Position numbers and translations under genes: made by a program
The notes under the pieces: model-generated
Told to the model about the DNA's origin: nothing
Seen by the model: only the letters and a program-made list of their open reading frames with translations
The model's database searches: none
In this document: piece by piece, positions 8,513 through 16,971 of the stretch
Layout of the letters: each line of letters begins with the position of its first letter
How positions within the stretch are numbered: position 1 is the first letter of the stretch
Assembly: GCF_900130065.1 (NCBI RefSeq)
Contig: NZ_FQXV01000003.1
Span: 124,001 to 188,000, forward strand
Source: Sporobacter termitidis DSM 10068
GTDB taxonomy: Bacteria; Bacillota; Clostridia; Oscillospirales; Oscillospiraceae
Direction of reading: 5' to 3'
Length of the DNA stretch: 64,000 bases

Positions 8513-9064
8513 TTACAATAATCTTTCGTCGTACACCGCACGTATCCCGCCGATAAATTTCGGCCTCGTGCGGGCGGCGTTCACCGGCGCCTCGCCGACG
8601 TGCGTTATTTTGAGGCGGAGCGGCACGGCCACTTTTTTCAGGTGCATGCCGATGAGCGTGTTGCCGATATCGAGCCCGGCGTCGGCCCTGATTTCCTCCA
8701 CCGCCACGGGGTCTGTAAAGCCATGATACGCGGCGGTGGCAAAGGAGCCGCCGGCCTTCGGCTGAGGGACGACGTTGACGGTATCCCGGTTCCCGGCGGC
8801 CGCCCGCTCGATGATGATCGCCCTGTTCAGGTGCTCACAGCACTGGGCAGCCAGGTAAATCCCCTGCGCGTCGAGCACCTCGCGGATGCCCTCAAAGACA
8901 GCCTGTCCGATTTCCGGGCTTGAATGACTGCCGACCCGATGCCCCCCGATTTCGCTGGACGAGCAGCCCACGACGACGATCTGCTCTCTTGTCAGCCTCG
9001 CTTCCGCGCAAAGCTCCCGGGCCAGCTCGGCCGCCTGCCTCTTTATATCCTCCGGTATTGACAT
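8513..9064 (-). CDS. UPF0340 (TIGR01440, YwlG-like) protein
   Basis: A 183-residue protein with the recognisable UPF0340 pattern: VVGCSSSEIGGHRVGSHSS near the N-terminus, QCCEHLNRA in the middle, and GLDIGNTLIGMHLKKVAVP near the end. The biochemical function of the family is not established. ATG 9064 is preferred over the upstream in-frame codons because GGGAGAGGG lies just before it and the shorter form matches the usual length of about 180. The stop lies directly next to a GC-rich repeat element. Confidence 0.85.
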   Translation of the reverse strand: MSIPEDIKRQAAELARELCAEARLTREQIVVVGCSSSEIGGHRVGSHSSPEIGQAVFEGIREVLDAQGIYLAAQCCEHLNRAIIIERAAAGNRDTVNVVPQPKAGGSFATAAYHGFTDPVAVEEIRADAGLDIGNTLIGMHLKKVAVPLRLKITHVGEAPVNAARTRPKFIGGIRAVYDERLL

Positions 9065-9163
9065 CTGTCCCTCTCCCTTCTCAAGGCATAAGCGTACTTT
9101 TTCATAAATTATAGCTGAGGCCGCCGGTTTTGTCGACAGCCTCAGCTTCATTTTATGCAGTAT

Positions 9164-9556
9164 TTACGGTTTATAGTATTTGGCATAATCGGCGTCCACC
9201 GATTTGATATGCTCGATCAGCCAGTTGGAGATCATCTGGTTGAGGCTGATCACCAGGGCGACGTTGACGCCCTTTTCCGTGGCTTCCTTTTTCATCTTTG
9301 CAATCTTGGCCACAAACTCCGCGTGCTTGGCCTTATGCTGCTGGTACTGCGGATATTTGATCTGCAGCTGGAGCTGCTCCTCGTCGGCGAAATGCCTGAT
9401 TGTGTAAGACTCGAGGAAGCTCAGGACATTCATTACCTCATCCGCGCCTTTTCCTCTCGAGCCGGCCTCAAAAAGCTTGTCGATCTGGTCACAGAGCTCT
9501 CTGTGCTGCTTGTCGATCTGCGGAATACCGAGTGCAAAGCTGTCTCGCCAAGTCAA
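9164..9556 (-). CDS. Bacteriohemerythrin (copy 1)
   Basis: A 130-residue four-helix protein with the hemerythrin di-iron ligands in order: HRELC near the N-terminus, HFADEE, HKAKH and a final HIKSVD. Hemerythrins bind O2 reversibly in the cytosol, and in anaerobes are thought to sense or scavenge oxygen. Start TTG 9556 follows AAAGGGGG. The neighbour at 9636 is a close paralogue in the same orientation, about 80 bases away, so a tandem duplication is likely. Confidence 0.9.
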   Translation of the reverse strand: MTWRDSFALGIPQIDKQHRELCDQIDKLFEAGSRGKGADEVMNVLSFLESYTIRHFADEEQLQLQIKYPQYQQHKAKHAEFVAKIAKMKKEATEKGVNVALVISLNQMISNWLIEHIKSVDADYAKYYKP

Positions 9557-9635
9557 TTTATGTGCCCCCTTTCTGATCTCTGTCGGGTGACTGTCTTAAA
9601 AGCTGATTCCGGGCATTAAGCGGCTGTTTTTGTTA

Positions 9636-10025
9636 TTAATGCACGTAGTTCTTCAGGTCGCTGTCGGTGTTCTTGATATGCTCGATCAGCCAGTCTGAAA
9701 TGGCTTGGTTGATCTTGATGACCATGGCAATATTGACGCCGCCCTCGGTGGCTTCCTTCTTCAGCTTTGCCACCTGATTGATGAAATCCGTGTGCTTGGC
9801 CTTATGCTGCTGATATTTCGGATATTTGATCTTCAGCTGGAACGCCTCTTCATCAGCGAAATGCTTTACCGTGTACTTTTCAAGAAAATTCAGCACCTTC
9901 GTCACTTCGTCGGCGCCTTTCCCGCGCGTGCAGGCGTCAAAAAGGTTATCGACCTGGTCGCACAGTTCTCTGTGCTGCTTGTCGATCTCCGGGATGCCTA
10001 TTGAAAAACTATCCTTCCAAGTCAT
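9636..10025 (-). CDS. Bacteriohemerythrin (copy 2)
   Basis: A 129-residue hemerythrin, strongly similar to copy 1 at 9164. Both begin MTW-DSF and share GIPxIDKQHRELCDQ, HFADEE and HKAKH, with a final HIKNTD. The ATG start follows GGAGGGTAAC. The two copies differ mainly in the second helix and the C-terminus, so they may have diverged in oxygen affinity or expression. Confidence 0.9.
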   Translation of the reverse strand: MTWKDSFSIGIPEIDKQHRELCDQVDNLFDACTRGKGADEVTKVLNFLEKYTVKHFADEEAFQLKIKYPKYQQHKAKHTDFINQVAKLKKEATEGGVNIAMVIKINQAISDWLIEHIKNTDSDLKNYVH

Positions 10026-10124
10026 ATGTTACCCTCCAGTGTAAACGTACTCATTTCTTTTATCGATATAAAATGAGAAAATTACACCCCCGAAGGATAA
10101 ATTATTAAACTTTATCATTATGGG

Positions 10125-10577
10125 CTACACGCGTCCCGTGGAGCCAAAACCGCCGCTGCCGCGTGCCGTCTCGCTCAAAAGCGCCGATTCCTCGAAAACA
10201 CATGCGGCGACGGGCGTGACCACAAGCTGCGCCACCCGCTCCCCCGGGACGATCGTCTGCGCCTCCCGGGAGTGGTTGAACAGTGCCACGATCACTTCTC
10301 CCCTATAGTCGCTGTCAATGACGCCGATCTTGTTGGCCGGCGCCAGCCCACGCTTGGACGCCAGTCCGCTGCGGGCGCAGACGAGGCCCGCGTGTCCTTC
10401 CGGGAGCTCCAGCATGAGGCCCGTAGGAACCATGACGGTCTCGCCCGGCGCGACCGTCACCGGCCCGTCGATACAGGCGCAGAGGTCCGCACCGGCCGAA
10501 AAGGGCGAGCCGTAGGCCGGGACGACGGCGTCCGGCCTGAGCTTTTTCAGCCTGACAATCTTTTTCTCCATATCCAT
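10125..10577 (-). CDS. dut: dUTP diphosphatase
   Basis: Dut hydrolyses dUTP to dUMP and pyrophosphate, keeping uracil out of DNA and feeding dTMP synthesis. The 150-residue trimeric-type enzyme shows all five motifs: SAGADLCA, ARSGLA, GVIDSDYRGEV (catalytic Asp), GERVAQLVV and the C-terminal RGSGGFGSTG lid. The start at 10577 (GTGGGGAT before ATG) or the ATG two codons later are both possible. It lies 20 bases after the SLH gene in the same direction. Confidence 0.95.
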   Translation of the reverse strand: MDMEKKIVRLKKLRPDAVVPAYGSPFSAGADLCACIDGPVTVAPGETVMVPTGLMLELPEGHAGLVCARSGLASKRGLAPANKIGVIDSDYRGEVIVALFNHSREAQTIVPGERVAQLVVTPVAACVFEESALLSETARGSGGFGSTGRV

Positions 10578-10597
10578 ATCCCCACGCTTTTTATTTT

Positions 10598-11830
10598 TTA
10601 CGGCATAAATTCCGTGATAAATCTCTGGAGGAGCACGGCGGCCTGGGCCCGCGTCGCCTGTCCCTGCGGGTCAAGGCGTCCCGGAGCGCCCGTAACGAGC
10701 CCGTTGGCCACCGCCCACGTCATCGCCGGCACGGCATACGCTGTGACGGCGCCGCCGTCGGCAAAAGCCGACAAATCCTTGCCGTCCACATCCGTATCAT
10801 AACCAAGCAGGCCGGCAAAACGGTACAGCAAGACGGCGAGCTGTTCCCTTGAAATCACCTGATACTGGCCGAAGGTCCCGTCGCCGTTGCCGGCGGCAAG
10901 CCCATTTCCCAGCGCCCACTTTATGTAACCGGCCGACCAGCCGTCGCTGACAACGTCGGCAAAGCCTGTTTGCGCCGCCTGATCCACGTCGGCGCCCTCC
11001 ATCCGGCCCAGCACCGTGATGAACATGGCCTTATCCACCGGCGCGCCGGGCGCAAAGCTGGCCTCCGTCACACCCTTCATCATCTGTTTATCCGAGACGA
11101 ACGTCACCGCGTCATAGAACCAGTTACCCTGGGTCACGTCGTCATAGCACTTGACCGAATACCCCGGGGCGAAACGCAGCACCGTGGGCAGGCCGCTCTC
11201 GTCATACCGCTCGATGGACACCGTGTGCGGGATGCCGGCTCCGGTGGAGTCGATGATGATCTCGCCGCTCGCGTCTGTCTGATATTCCATGCTGTCCCAG
11301 ACGACCGTCGCTCCGGCAACGGGGACTTGCGGCAATGCCGAGCCCTCGGTATTCCCCTGTGTTAAGTCCCGGCTTGTGAATTTGACGACGCCGTCGGAAA
11401 GCATCCGTCTAAGGTCGATCTCCGGATACTGGATGCGCGACGGGTCGCCGTAATAGACGACGATCTCATCGCCGGCCTTTACCATTGTAGTGTCCAGCCC
11501 CTCGGACACGCTTTCCCCGTTGAGCAGGATCATCCATGCATCGCTGCCTCGACTGTTCTCCTTCAGGTCGGCGACCGCGGTGACGCGCGCGTTCCCGCCG
11601 GCGGACACCGTCATCACCGGTACGCCGGCGAGGTCGTTATAGCTGTCGAGCACGCCGCGCAGCGTCGCTGATGCGGTATCCTTCACGGCCAGCGTGCTGT
11701 TATAGTACAGCGTCTTGTCCATGCCCTCCACCCGAAGGCTGACGACAGGGCCCGCCGCCGCCGCGGCAGGCGCCGCGAATAATCCAAGCAGCAGTACAAA
11801 AACGGCAAAAAGCGATATCTTTCGCTTCAT
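10598..11830 (-). CDS. Secreted SLH-domain protein with DUF4430-like domain
   Basis: This 410-residue exported protein starts MKRKISLF with a hydrophobic signal peptide ending near AAAAAG. Residues about 25-130 resemble a DUF4430 (cobalamin/transcobalamin-like) domain, with DAWMILLNGE and GDEIVVYYGDP. Residues about 230-410 carry three surface-layer homology repeats that should anchor it to cell-wall polymers. ATG 11830 follows GGAGGTATAAT. Its promoter overlaps a palindrome at 11910-11925. Ligand and role are unknown. Confidence 0.8.
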   Translation of the reverse strand: MKRKISLFAVFVLLLGLFAAPAAAAAGPVVSLRVEGMDKTLYYNSTLAVKDTASATLRGVLDSYNDLAGVPVMTVSAGGNARVTAVADLKENSRGSDAWMILLNGESVSEGLDTTMVKAGDEIVVYYGDPSRIQYPEIDLRRMLSDGVVKFTSRDLTQGNTEGSALPQVPVAGATVVWDSMEYQTDASGEIIIDSTGAGIPHTVSIERYDESGLPTVLRFAPGYSVKCYDDVTQGNWFYDAVTFVSDKQMMKGVTEASFAPGAPVDKAMFITVLGRMEGADVDQAAQTGFADVVSDGWSAGYIKWALGNGLAAGNGDGTFGQYQVISREQLAVLLYRFAGLLGYDTDVDGKDLSAFADGGAVTAYAVPAMTWAVANGLVTGAPGRLDPQGQATRAQAAVLLQRFITEFMP

Positions 11831-11885
11831 ATTATACCTCCGATCCGGGCACATTCATAGAGCGCACCGGCTTATTATTGAGGTA

Positions 11886-11914
11886 ATTATATCGTGTTGA
11901 CACCATTTTGTAAA
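11886..11914 (-). promoter_or_regulatory. Putative sigma-A promoter of the SLH gene at 10598
   Basis: TTTACA and a consensus TATAAT are spaced 17 bases apart on the minus strand. Confidence 0.75.
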
Positions 11915-11925
11915 CATTTGTTTAC
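11910..11925. promoter_or_regulatory. Possible operator palindrome
   Basis: GTAAACATTTGTTTAC, two 7-base arms around TT, overlaps the -35 box of the SLH gene promoter. Confidence 0.45.
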
Positions 11926-11996
11926 TGTTTGTAATTTTTACCTAAAAAACCATTCTCCCACTCGTCGGCGCACCATTGGGAAATATCGAAAGACCG

Positions 11997-12028
11997 TAAA
12001 AAAGCGGATGACTTCCGTCATCCGCTTC
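11997..12028 (-). terminator. Terminator of the gene at 12053
   Basis: AAGCGGATGAC and GTCATCCGCTT form an 11-bp stem with a four-base loop. It is followed on the minus strand by a T-run. Confidence 0.85.
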
Positions 12029-12052
12029 AGGGCATAATGATCATTCGGCGCT

Positions 12053-12460
12053 TTATCTTTCGAGGACGATATTGTCCATGCCGTTTTGTTCGAACTCCTC
12101 GATATATTCGTCGATACGGCTCGTCAATTCGTTAAAGTTCTCCGGGCCGATCGGTTCAAAGTCCATATCCCTTCTGGCAAGCTCCTCGGCCAAAATCTCA
12201 AAGAAAACCGTATCCTCATAGTCGGCAATCGCCTCATGGATGCCGCCGTTTTCAAAAGCGACGGAAGGGACGACCTGCCCGTCTCTCTTCTCGAACAGTG
12301 TGTCCATCCCGGCTTTTGCGCATTTCGAGAAAAGCAGACTCTCCACATGATCGTAATCTTCGAAGCGGTCGGTGCCTCGTGTGGAATTCAGTATCCAGTT
12401 TCCGATATAAACCATATCCAGAAGACGCCTAAATTCCTTTTCTGTCAGTTCAATATTCAT
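12053..12460 (-). CDS. Acidic hypothetical protein
   Basis: A 135-residue acidic, helix-rich cytosolic protein beginning MNIELTEKEFRRLLDMV. No catalytic motif or membrane segment is seen, and I do not recognise a named family, although similar short proteins with the LTEKEFRRLLD opening are familiar from Clostridia. The start at 12460 is chosen because CTGGGAGGG lies just before it. It is monocistronic with a clean terminator. Confidence 0.7.
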   Translation of the reverse strand: MNIELTEKEFRRLLDMVYIGNWILNSTRGTDRFEDYDHVESLLFSKCAKAGMDTLFEKRDGQVVPSVAFENGGIHEAIADYEDTVFFEILAEELARRDMDFEPIGPENFNELTSRIDEYIEEFEQNGMDNIVLER

Positions 12461-12772
12461 TTTGGCCCTCCCAGCATCTATAATTGTCTTTGTCTCTACA
12501 GTATAGCAAATTCCATTCAAAAATTCCACTCATATTATTATATTTGACTTGCCCTATTATTGTATATCTTCGCTGAAAACAGCGATGCTATACGCCATGC
12601 GGCACAGCCGCCCCGGCCGTGCGTTATGCCGTACGGCGCGGAATTCACGGCAGTTTAAACTGTAATATAATACTTGCTTTTGCAGGTATTATGGCATATC
12701 ATAGTAAGGACTCTTTTTGAATGACCATAGTGCCCACAATCATTTGTTTATATACATGTTCTAGTTTTTTGA

Positions 12773-13201
12773 ATGGATATCGAATTTATGAAAAAAGCCC
12801 TGATTTCTATCAAAGGTTTCCAAGCAGCGCAGTATTCCGACGAAGAGAGCTTTGAGCTTGTCACCGACGGCGAATATTCCCTGGACGACGGCGTGGCGAA
12901 ATTCAGTTATATGGAAAGCGAGCTGACCGGCTATGCCGGTATGAAAACCTCCTTTGTCGTGGAGCCGGGCCGCGTCGTCCTGATCAGGGCCGGCGGCCTG
13001 AACGGAGAAATGATCTTCAGCGAAGGGCGAAAGCATCATTTCGTCTATGAGACGGCGTACGGCTCGCTCATGATGGGCATAGATACGCAAAGCGTCACAC
13101 ACCAGATGGATGAAAACGGCGGCGATCTTGAAATTCATTACGTCATCGATGTTGACAACGTCGCCATGAGCCGCAATTCATTTAAGATCAACGTAAAGTA
13201 G
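12773..13201 (+). CDS. DUF1934 (YwiB-like) protein
   Basis: A 142-residue beta-rich protein resembling YwiB/DUF1934, a small lipocalin-like barrel of unknown role. Its position directly upstream of argS, with 13 bases between, matches the ywiB-argS order of Bacillus and supports the call. ATG 12773 has no strong ribosome binding site. ATG 12788 (MKKALIS) is an equally good start. Confidence 0.75.
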   Translation: MDIEFMKKALISIKGFQAAQYSDEESFELVTDGEYSLDDGVAKFSYMESELTGYAGMKTSFVVEPGRVVLIRAGGLNGEMIFSEGRKHHFVYETAYGSLMMGIDTQSVTHQMDENGGDLEIHYVIDVDNVAMSRNSFKINVK

Positions 13202-13214
13202 AGGTAGAGTACCA

Positions 13215-14912
13215 TTGGCAAACCTGATCGATGCAGCAAAGTCGCAAATCGACGAGCTGATGAGCGACGCATATAACAAGGCCGTCCAGGCGGGCAGTCT
13301 TCCCGCCGGCCATGTTCTGAGCGGCGCCGTGGAGATCCCGCGCGACACACAAAACGGCGATTACGCGGCGACGCATGCCCTTGCCGCCGCCCGGAACATG
13401 AAGATGGCCCCCCGCAAGATCGCCGAGGCGATCACGGCGCAGCTTGACCTGTCCGGCAGCTATTTCGGCCGCTTTAACATGGCCGGGCCCGGCTTTATTA
13501 ACTTCACCCTGTCGGACAAGTGGTATAAAGACGTGCTCCGCGCGGTCGAGACGGAGGGCGAAGCCTACGGCGCGTGCGATGTCGGCGGCGGCGCGCGGGT
13601 CATGGTCGAATTCGTTTCGGCCAACCCCACCGGCCCGATGACCATCGGCAACGCCCGGGGCGGCGTTTTGGGCGACACGCTGGCCGCGGTGCTGGAGAAA
13701 GCCGGTTATCAGGTCTGGCGCGAGTTTTATGTCAATGACGCGGGCAATCAGGTGGAGCTCTTTGGGAAATCCATCGAGGCCCGGTACATGCAGCTCTGCC
13801 TCGGCGAGGATAACTATGAATTCCCCGAAAATGGCTACCACGGAGATGATATCCGCGCGCTGGCCCAGCTCATCCGGGAGCGCGACGGGGACAAATACGT
13901 GACGGCCGGCGCGGACGAGCGCGTCAGGGCTTTCGTCTCCTTTGGCCTGCCGTATAATATCGCCCTGATGAAAAAACACCTGGAACGCTATCGCATCAAT
14001 TTTGACCAGTGGTTTCTGGAGAGCACGCTGCACGAGAGCGGCTACGTTGCCGAAACGGTAAATCTCCTCTCCGACCAGGGCTACACCTATGAAAAGGACG
14101 GCGCCGTCTGGCTCAAAAACATGGAGCTCGGCGCCGATAAGGACGAGGTCCTCCGCCGTGCCAACGGGTTTTATACCTATTACGCCGTCGATATCGCCTA
14201 TCACCGCAATAAATTTGTGGAGCGCGGCTTCGACCGGGTCATCGACATCTGGGGCGCCGACCACCACGGCCACGCCATCCGTTTCAAATCCACGATGACG
14301 TCCCCGGCCCTGGGCATCGACCCCAGCCGCCTCGACTTTGTCATCATGCAGATGGTGCGCCTCGTCCGGGACGGCGAGACGGTCAAGGTCTCGAAGCGGA
14401 CCGGAAAGGCGCTGACGCTGAACGATCTGCTGGACGAGATTTCCGTCGACGCCTGCCGCTTTTTCTTCAACGCCAAGCCGGACACACACCTGGAGTTCGA
14501 TCTGGGCCTGGCCGTCCGCCAGGACAGCGAAAACCCGGTTTATTACGTCCAGTACGCCCACGCGCGCATCTGCAGCCTTTTATCGGCCCTCGGTGCGGAG
14601 GGCCACGACGTCTCCGCCATCGCCGGCGTCGATGCGTCCCTGCTGGCGCATGAGACAGAGCGCGACGTTATTAAGCAGCTCTCCCTCCTGCCGGAGGAAA
14701 TCAAGCTGGCCGCGCGGGACTACGACCCGTCACGCATCAACAGATACGTCATCGAGCTGGCCGCCCGTTTCCACAGGTTCTATAACGCCTGCCGCATCAA
14801 GGGCGAGGAGGAAAATCTTCTGGCCGCGCGGCTGAAGCTGGCCGACGCCGTCCGCGTCGTCATCCGGAACTGCCTCGGCATCCTCGGCGTGACCGCGCCG
14901 GAAAAGATGTAA
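13215..14912 (+). CDS. argS: Arginine--tRNA ligase
   Basis: ArgRS charges tRNA-Arg. The 565 residues contain the N-terminal additional domain, the class I catalytic core and the C-terminal DALR anticodon-binding domain (YVQYAHARICS and onward). Start TTG 13215 follows GAGGTAGAG. The HIGH-type signature reads PTGPMTIGNARGG, so both histidines are replaced, and the KMSKS-type loop reads VKVSKRTGK. No T-box is present. It is probably co-transcribed with the DUF1934 gene and ends at a strong terminator. Confidence 0.96.
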   Translation: MANLIDAAKSQIDELMSDAYNKAVQAGSLPAGHVLSGAVEIPRDTQNGDYAATHALAAARNMKMAPRKIAEAITAQLDLSGSYFGRFNMAGPGFINFTLSDKWYKDVLRAVETEGEAYGACDVGGGARVMVEFVSANPTGPMTIGNARGGVLGDTLAAVLEKAGYQVWREFYVNDAGNQVELFGKSIEARYMQLCLGEDNYEFPENGYHGDDIRALAQLIRERDGDKYVTAGADERVRAFVSFGLPYNIALMKKHLERYRINFDQWFLESTLHESGYVAETVNLLSDQGYTYEKDGAVWLKNMELGADKDEVLRRANGFYTYYAVDIAYHRNKFVERGFDRVIDIWGADHHGHAIRFKSTMTSPALGIDPSRLDFVIMQMVRLVRDGETVKVSKRTGKALTLNDLLDEISVDACRFFFNAKPDTHLEFDLGLAVRQDSENPVYYVQYAHARICSLLSALGAEGHDVSAIAGVDASLLAHETERDVIKQLSLLPEEIKLAARDYDPSRINRYVIELAARFHRFYNACRIKGEEENLLAARLKLADAVRVVIRNCLGILGVTAPEKM

Positions 14913-14932
14913 AAAGCGTTAACTAAGGCTCG

Positions 14933-14970
14933 AAAGCACCTGCTGCCGCATTTGGAAGCAGGTGCTTTTT
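14933..14970 (+). terminator. Terminator of argS
   Basis: AAAGCACCTGCT pairs with AGCAGGTGCTTT, followed by TTT. On the opposite strand it could also serve the SLH protein gene that ends at 14978. Confidence 0.85.
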
Positions 14971-14977
14971 CTGTCTG

Positions 14978-16729
14978 CTATAGCCTCTTTCTGTCGGCGG
15001 GGGTGGCGATGCGCCCGACGATCGTCGCGGCCTCCGAGCGGGTGAGCAGTCCTTCCGGGCGGAATCTGCCTGCCCCGTCGCTCACGGCAAAAACACCGGC
15101 TCTGTAAAGGAGATAGACAGAACCGCCGTATCCGGCGTTTTTCTCCACGTCGGACAGTGCCGGGGCGTCATTGAGCGCCGGGAGCTCCTCCCTCGGCACA
15201 CAGCCGGAGAAAATGTAAGCCGTCTCCGCTCTGGTGGCAAAGGCGCTGAAGTCATCGAATTCCCCGCTTTTGATGATGCCGTTCCGGACGGCGTAGCGCA
15301 CGTAGGGCGCGTACCATGGCGTCTCCTCCGGGAAGCTCCCGCTGCCGCCGTGATAAATGTTATGAAGGACCGCCGCCATTTTGACGGCCTCCGACCGTTT
15401 CAGATAGTCCGCCTGACCGGCCGGTTTGAGGGCCTCACCCTTCGACGGTGCCGCTTCTTCTTCCTCTTCCTCCGGGGGGCGTTTTCCGGGCGCCGCAGGA
15501 CCGAAGAGATAGAGCGAATACGGCAGCTCCGTGATTTTCTTGAGGTTTGCCATATTGCCCTCAGGCATAATGTCCCGTGCGGCGGCGCCGGTCAGCAGGG
15601 CGGCCATGAGGCGCCCGGCCCCGTCGTCCGTGTCAAAAATCCGGGCGTCGGTGAACGCCGGTTCCGTTGCCGCCGCGCCCGGCACGGCCGCGGGCGGCAT
15701 AGTGCGCGGCGGGAAATCCGGCAGGCGCGCCGCGGAGGCCACCGGCTGGCCGAGAAACGCCGCCCGAATGTCCGCCTCCCTGCCCTGGACGGACATGGTG
15801 ATGGTGGCCGTGCCTTTTCCCGGGGCGCTCTCCTCCACCATATTATTGCCGGGGATGCTGTTCTCAGGCCCGGTTTCATTTGAAATATTCCGTCCGGCAA
15901 CCGGTACGCCGGCCGCGCTTTTCCGCTCGGCCGGCGCGATGATGATGCCGCCTTCGCCGAGCATATTGATCAGTGTCTCCTGGAGCTCGGGCTCCAGCGA
16001 GAAGATCGCCTCATAATCCGACGGCGTGAGAAACACCGGCGTTCTCTGCGGCGCCTCGGTCCGGGCCGGTACGGGTGCTTGCCCGGCCTGCCGGAGCACC
16101 TCGCCCGCACCCGCTTTGGCGCCTGGCGCGTCCTCCGGCGCCGCCGCCCATGGCAGCTCCGGCTCGGGGGACGCCGCCCGCGTAAATATCTCTTCCTGCC
16201 CGACGAGCTGCTCCAGGAGGTTTCTGACGCTGCCGCTGATCAGCGCGCTCGTTTTATTCGGCGCGCCCGGCGCGTTCGGTTCGGCCGGCTGGGTGTCGGG
16301 ATTGCGGTATATCTGCCGCGGCGCGGCCTTTCCCAGCATCTCGTAATTTTTCGCCCGTGCCAGCTCAAGGGCCATCCCAGAGGCGGCTGGGACCTCCTCT
16401 CCGCCCCCAAGGCTGAGCTCGTAGGCGTTGCCGGCCGCGCCCGGCGCCGGCTCTTCTGCCGGCGGCATTCCGCCGGTGGGCGCGCCCGCCCGGCCGCCGG
16501 CCGGACTGCCGACGTCCGCTTCGTCGCCGCCGTCGGAGCCCTTGATATCGAGATCCAGTGTAAACGGGTTATTAAGCATTTCCGCCATCGCGCCGTCCGA
16601 CATAAAGCTGTTGTCCGGCAGCGGTATGATTTCGACCGGCGGGCCGTTGATGCCGCCTTTTCCGGCAACCAGCATCGTCTCCGGCAGTATCGGTGTCACC
16701 GATGTGAGGCCTGATGGGATCGCGTCCAT
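14978..16729 (-). CDS. SLH-repeat protein without evident signal peptide
   Basis: A 583-residue Ala/Pro/Gly-rich protein. The C-terminal 180 residues contain recognisable SLH-like repeats (for example LTRSEAATIVGRIA). The central 350 residues are low-complexity. The start at 16729 is set by GGAGGTGCC. From that start the N-terminus (MDAIPSGLTSVTPILPE) lacks a positively charged, hydrophobic export signal, and the upstream in-frame extension does not supply a typical one. Either export uses another route, or the protein acts inside, for instance in the spore. The function is unknown. Confidence 0.7.
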   Translation of the reverse strand: MDAIPSGLTSVTPILPETMLVAGKGGINGPPVEIIPLPDNSFMSDGAMAEMLNNPFTLDLDIKGSDGGDEADVGSPAGGRAGAPTGGMPPAEEPAPGAAGNAYELSLGGGEEVPAASGMALELARAKNYEMLGKAAPRQIYRNPDTQPAEPNAPGAPNKTSALISGSVRNLLEQLVGQEEIFTRAASPEPELPWAAAPEDAPGAKAGAGEVLRQAGQAPVPARTEAPQRTPVFLTPSDYEAIFSLEPELQETLINMLGEGGIIIAPAERKSAAGVPVAGRNISNETGPENSIPGNNMVEESAPGKGTATITMSVQGREADIRAAFLGQPVASAARLPDFPPRTMPPAAVPGAAATEPAFTDARIFDTDDGAGRLMAALLTGAAARDIMPEGNMANLKKITELPYSLYLFGPAAPGKRPPEEEEEEAAPSKGEALKPAGQADYLKRSEAVKMAAVLHNIYHGGSGSFPEETPWYAPYVRYAVRNGIIKSGEFDDFSAFATRAETAYIFSGCVPREELPALNDAPALSDVEKNAGYGGSVYLLYRAGVFAVSDGAGRFRPEGLLTRSEAATIVGRIATPADRKRL

Positions 16730-16971
16730 GCGGCACCTCCTTTGCGCGTTCAAGCGTTCCTGTTTTGTTTTGTAATGATTATCGGCAGATTTCGCCTTTT
16801 CTTGAGCACGGCGGCGGTTAAAAAATACGCGAAAACAGGGCCGGGCGCTCAGATTCGCAATAAACGGGCGCAAAAAAGCCCCCGCAGCATGAACAGCCGC
16901 AGAGGCATTCCTCAGCAATACCCGTGATTTTATATTTTGAACACACATTCAATTTTAATTCGGTGCCGATA

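Noticed and set aside
13188-14561. A 457-codon minus-strand frame over argS
   Set aside because: Antisense shadow of a clear aminoacyl-tRNA synthetase. The translation has no recognisable domain.
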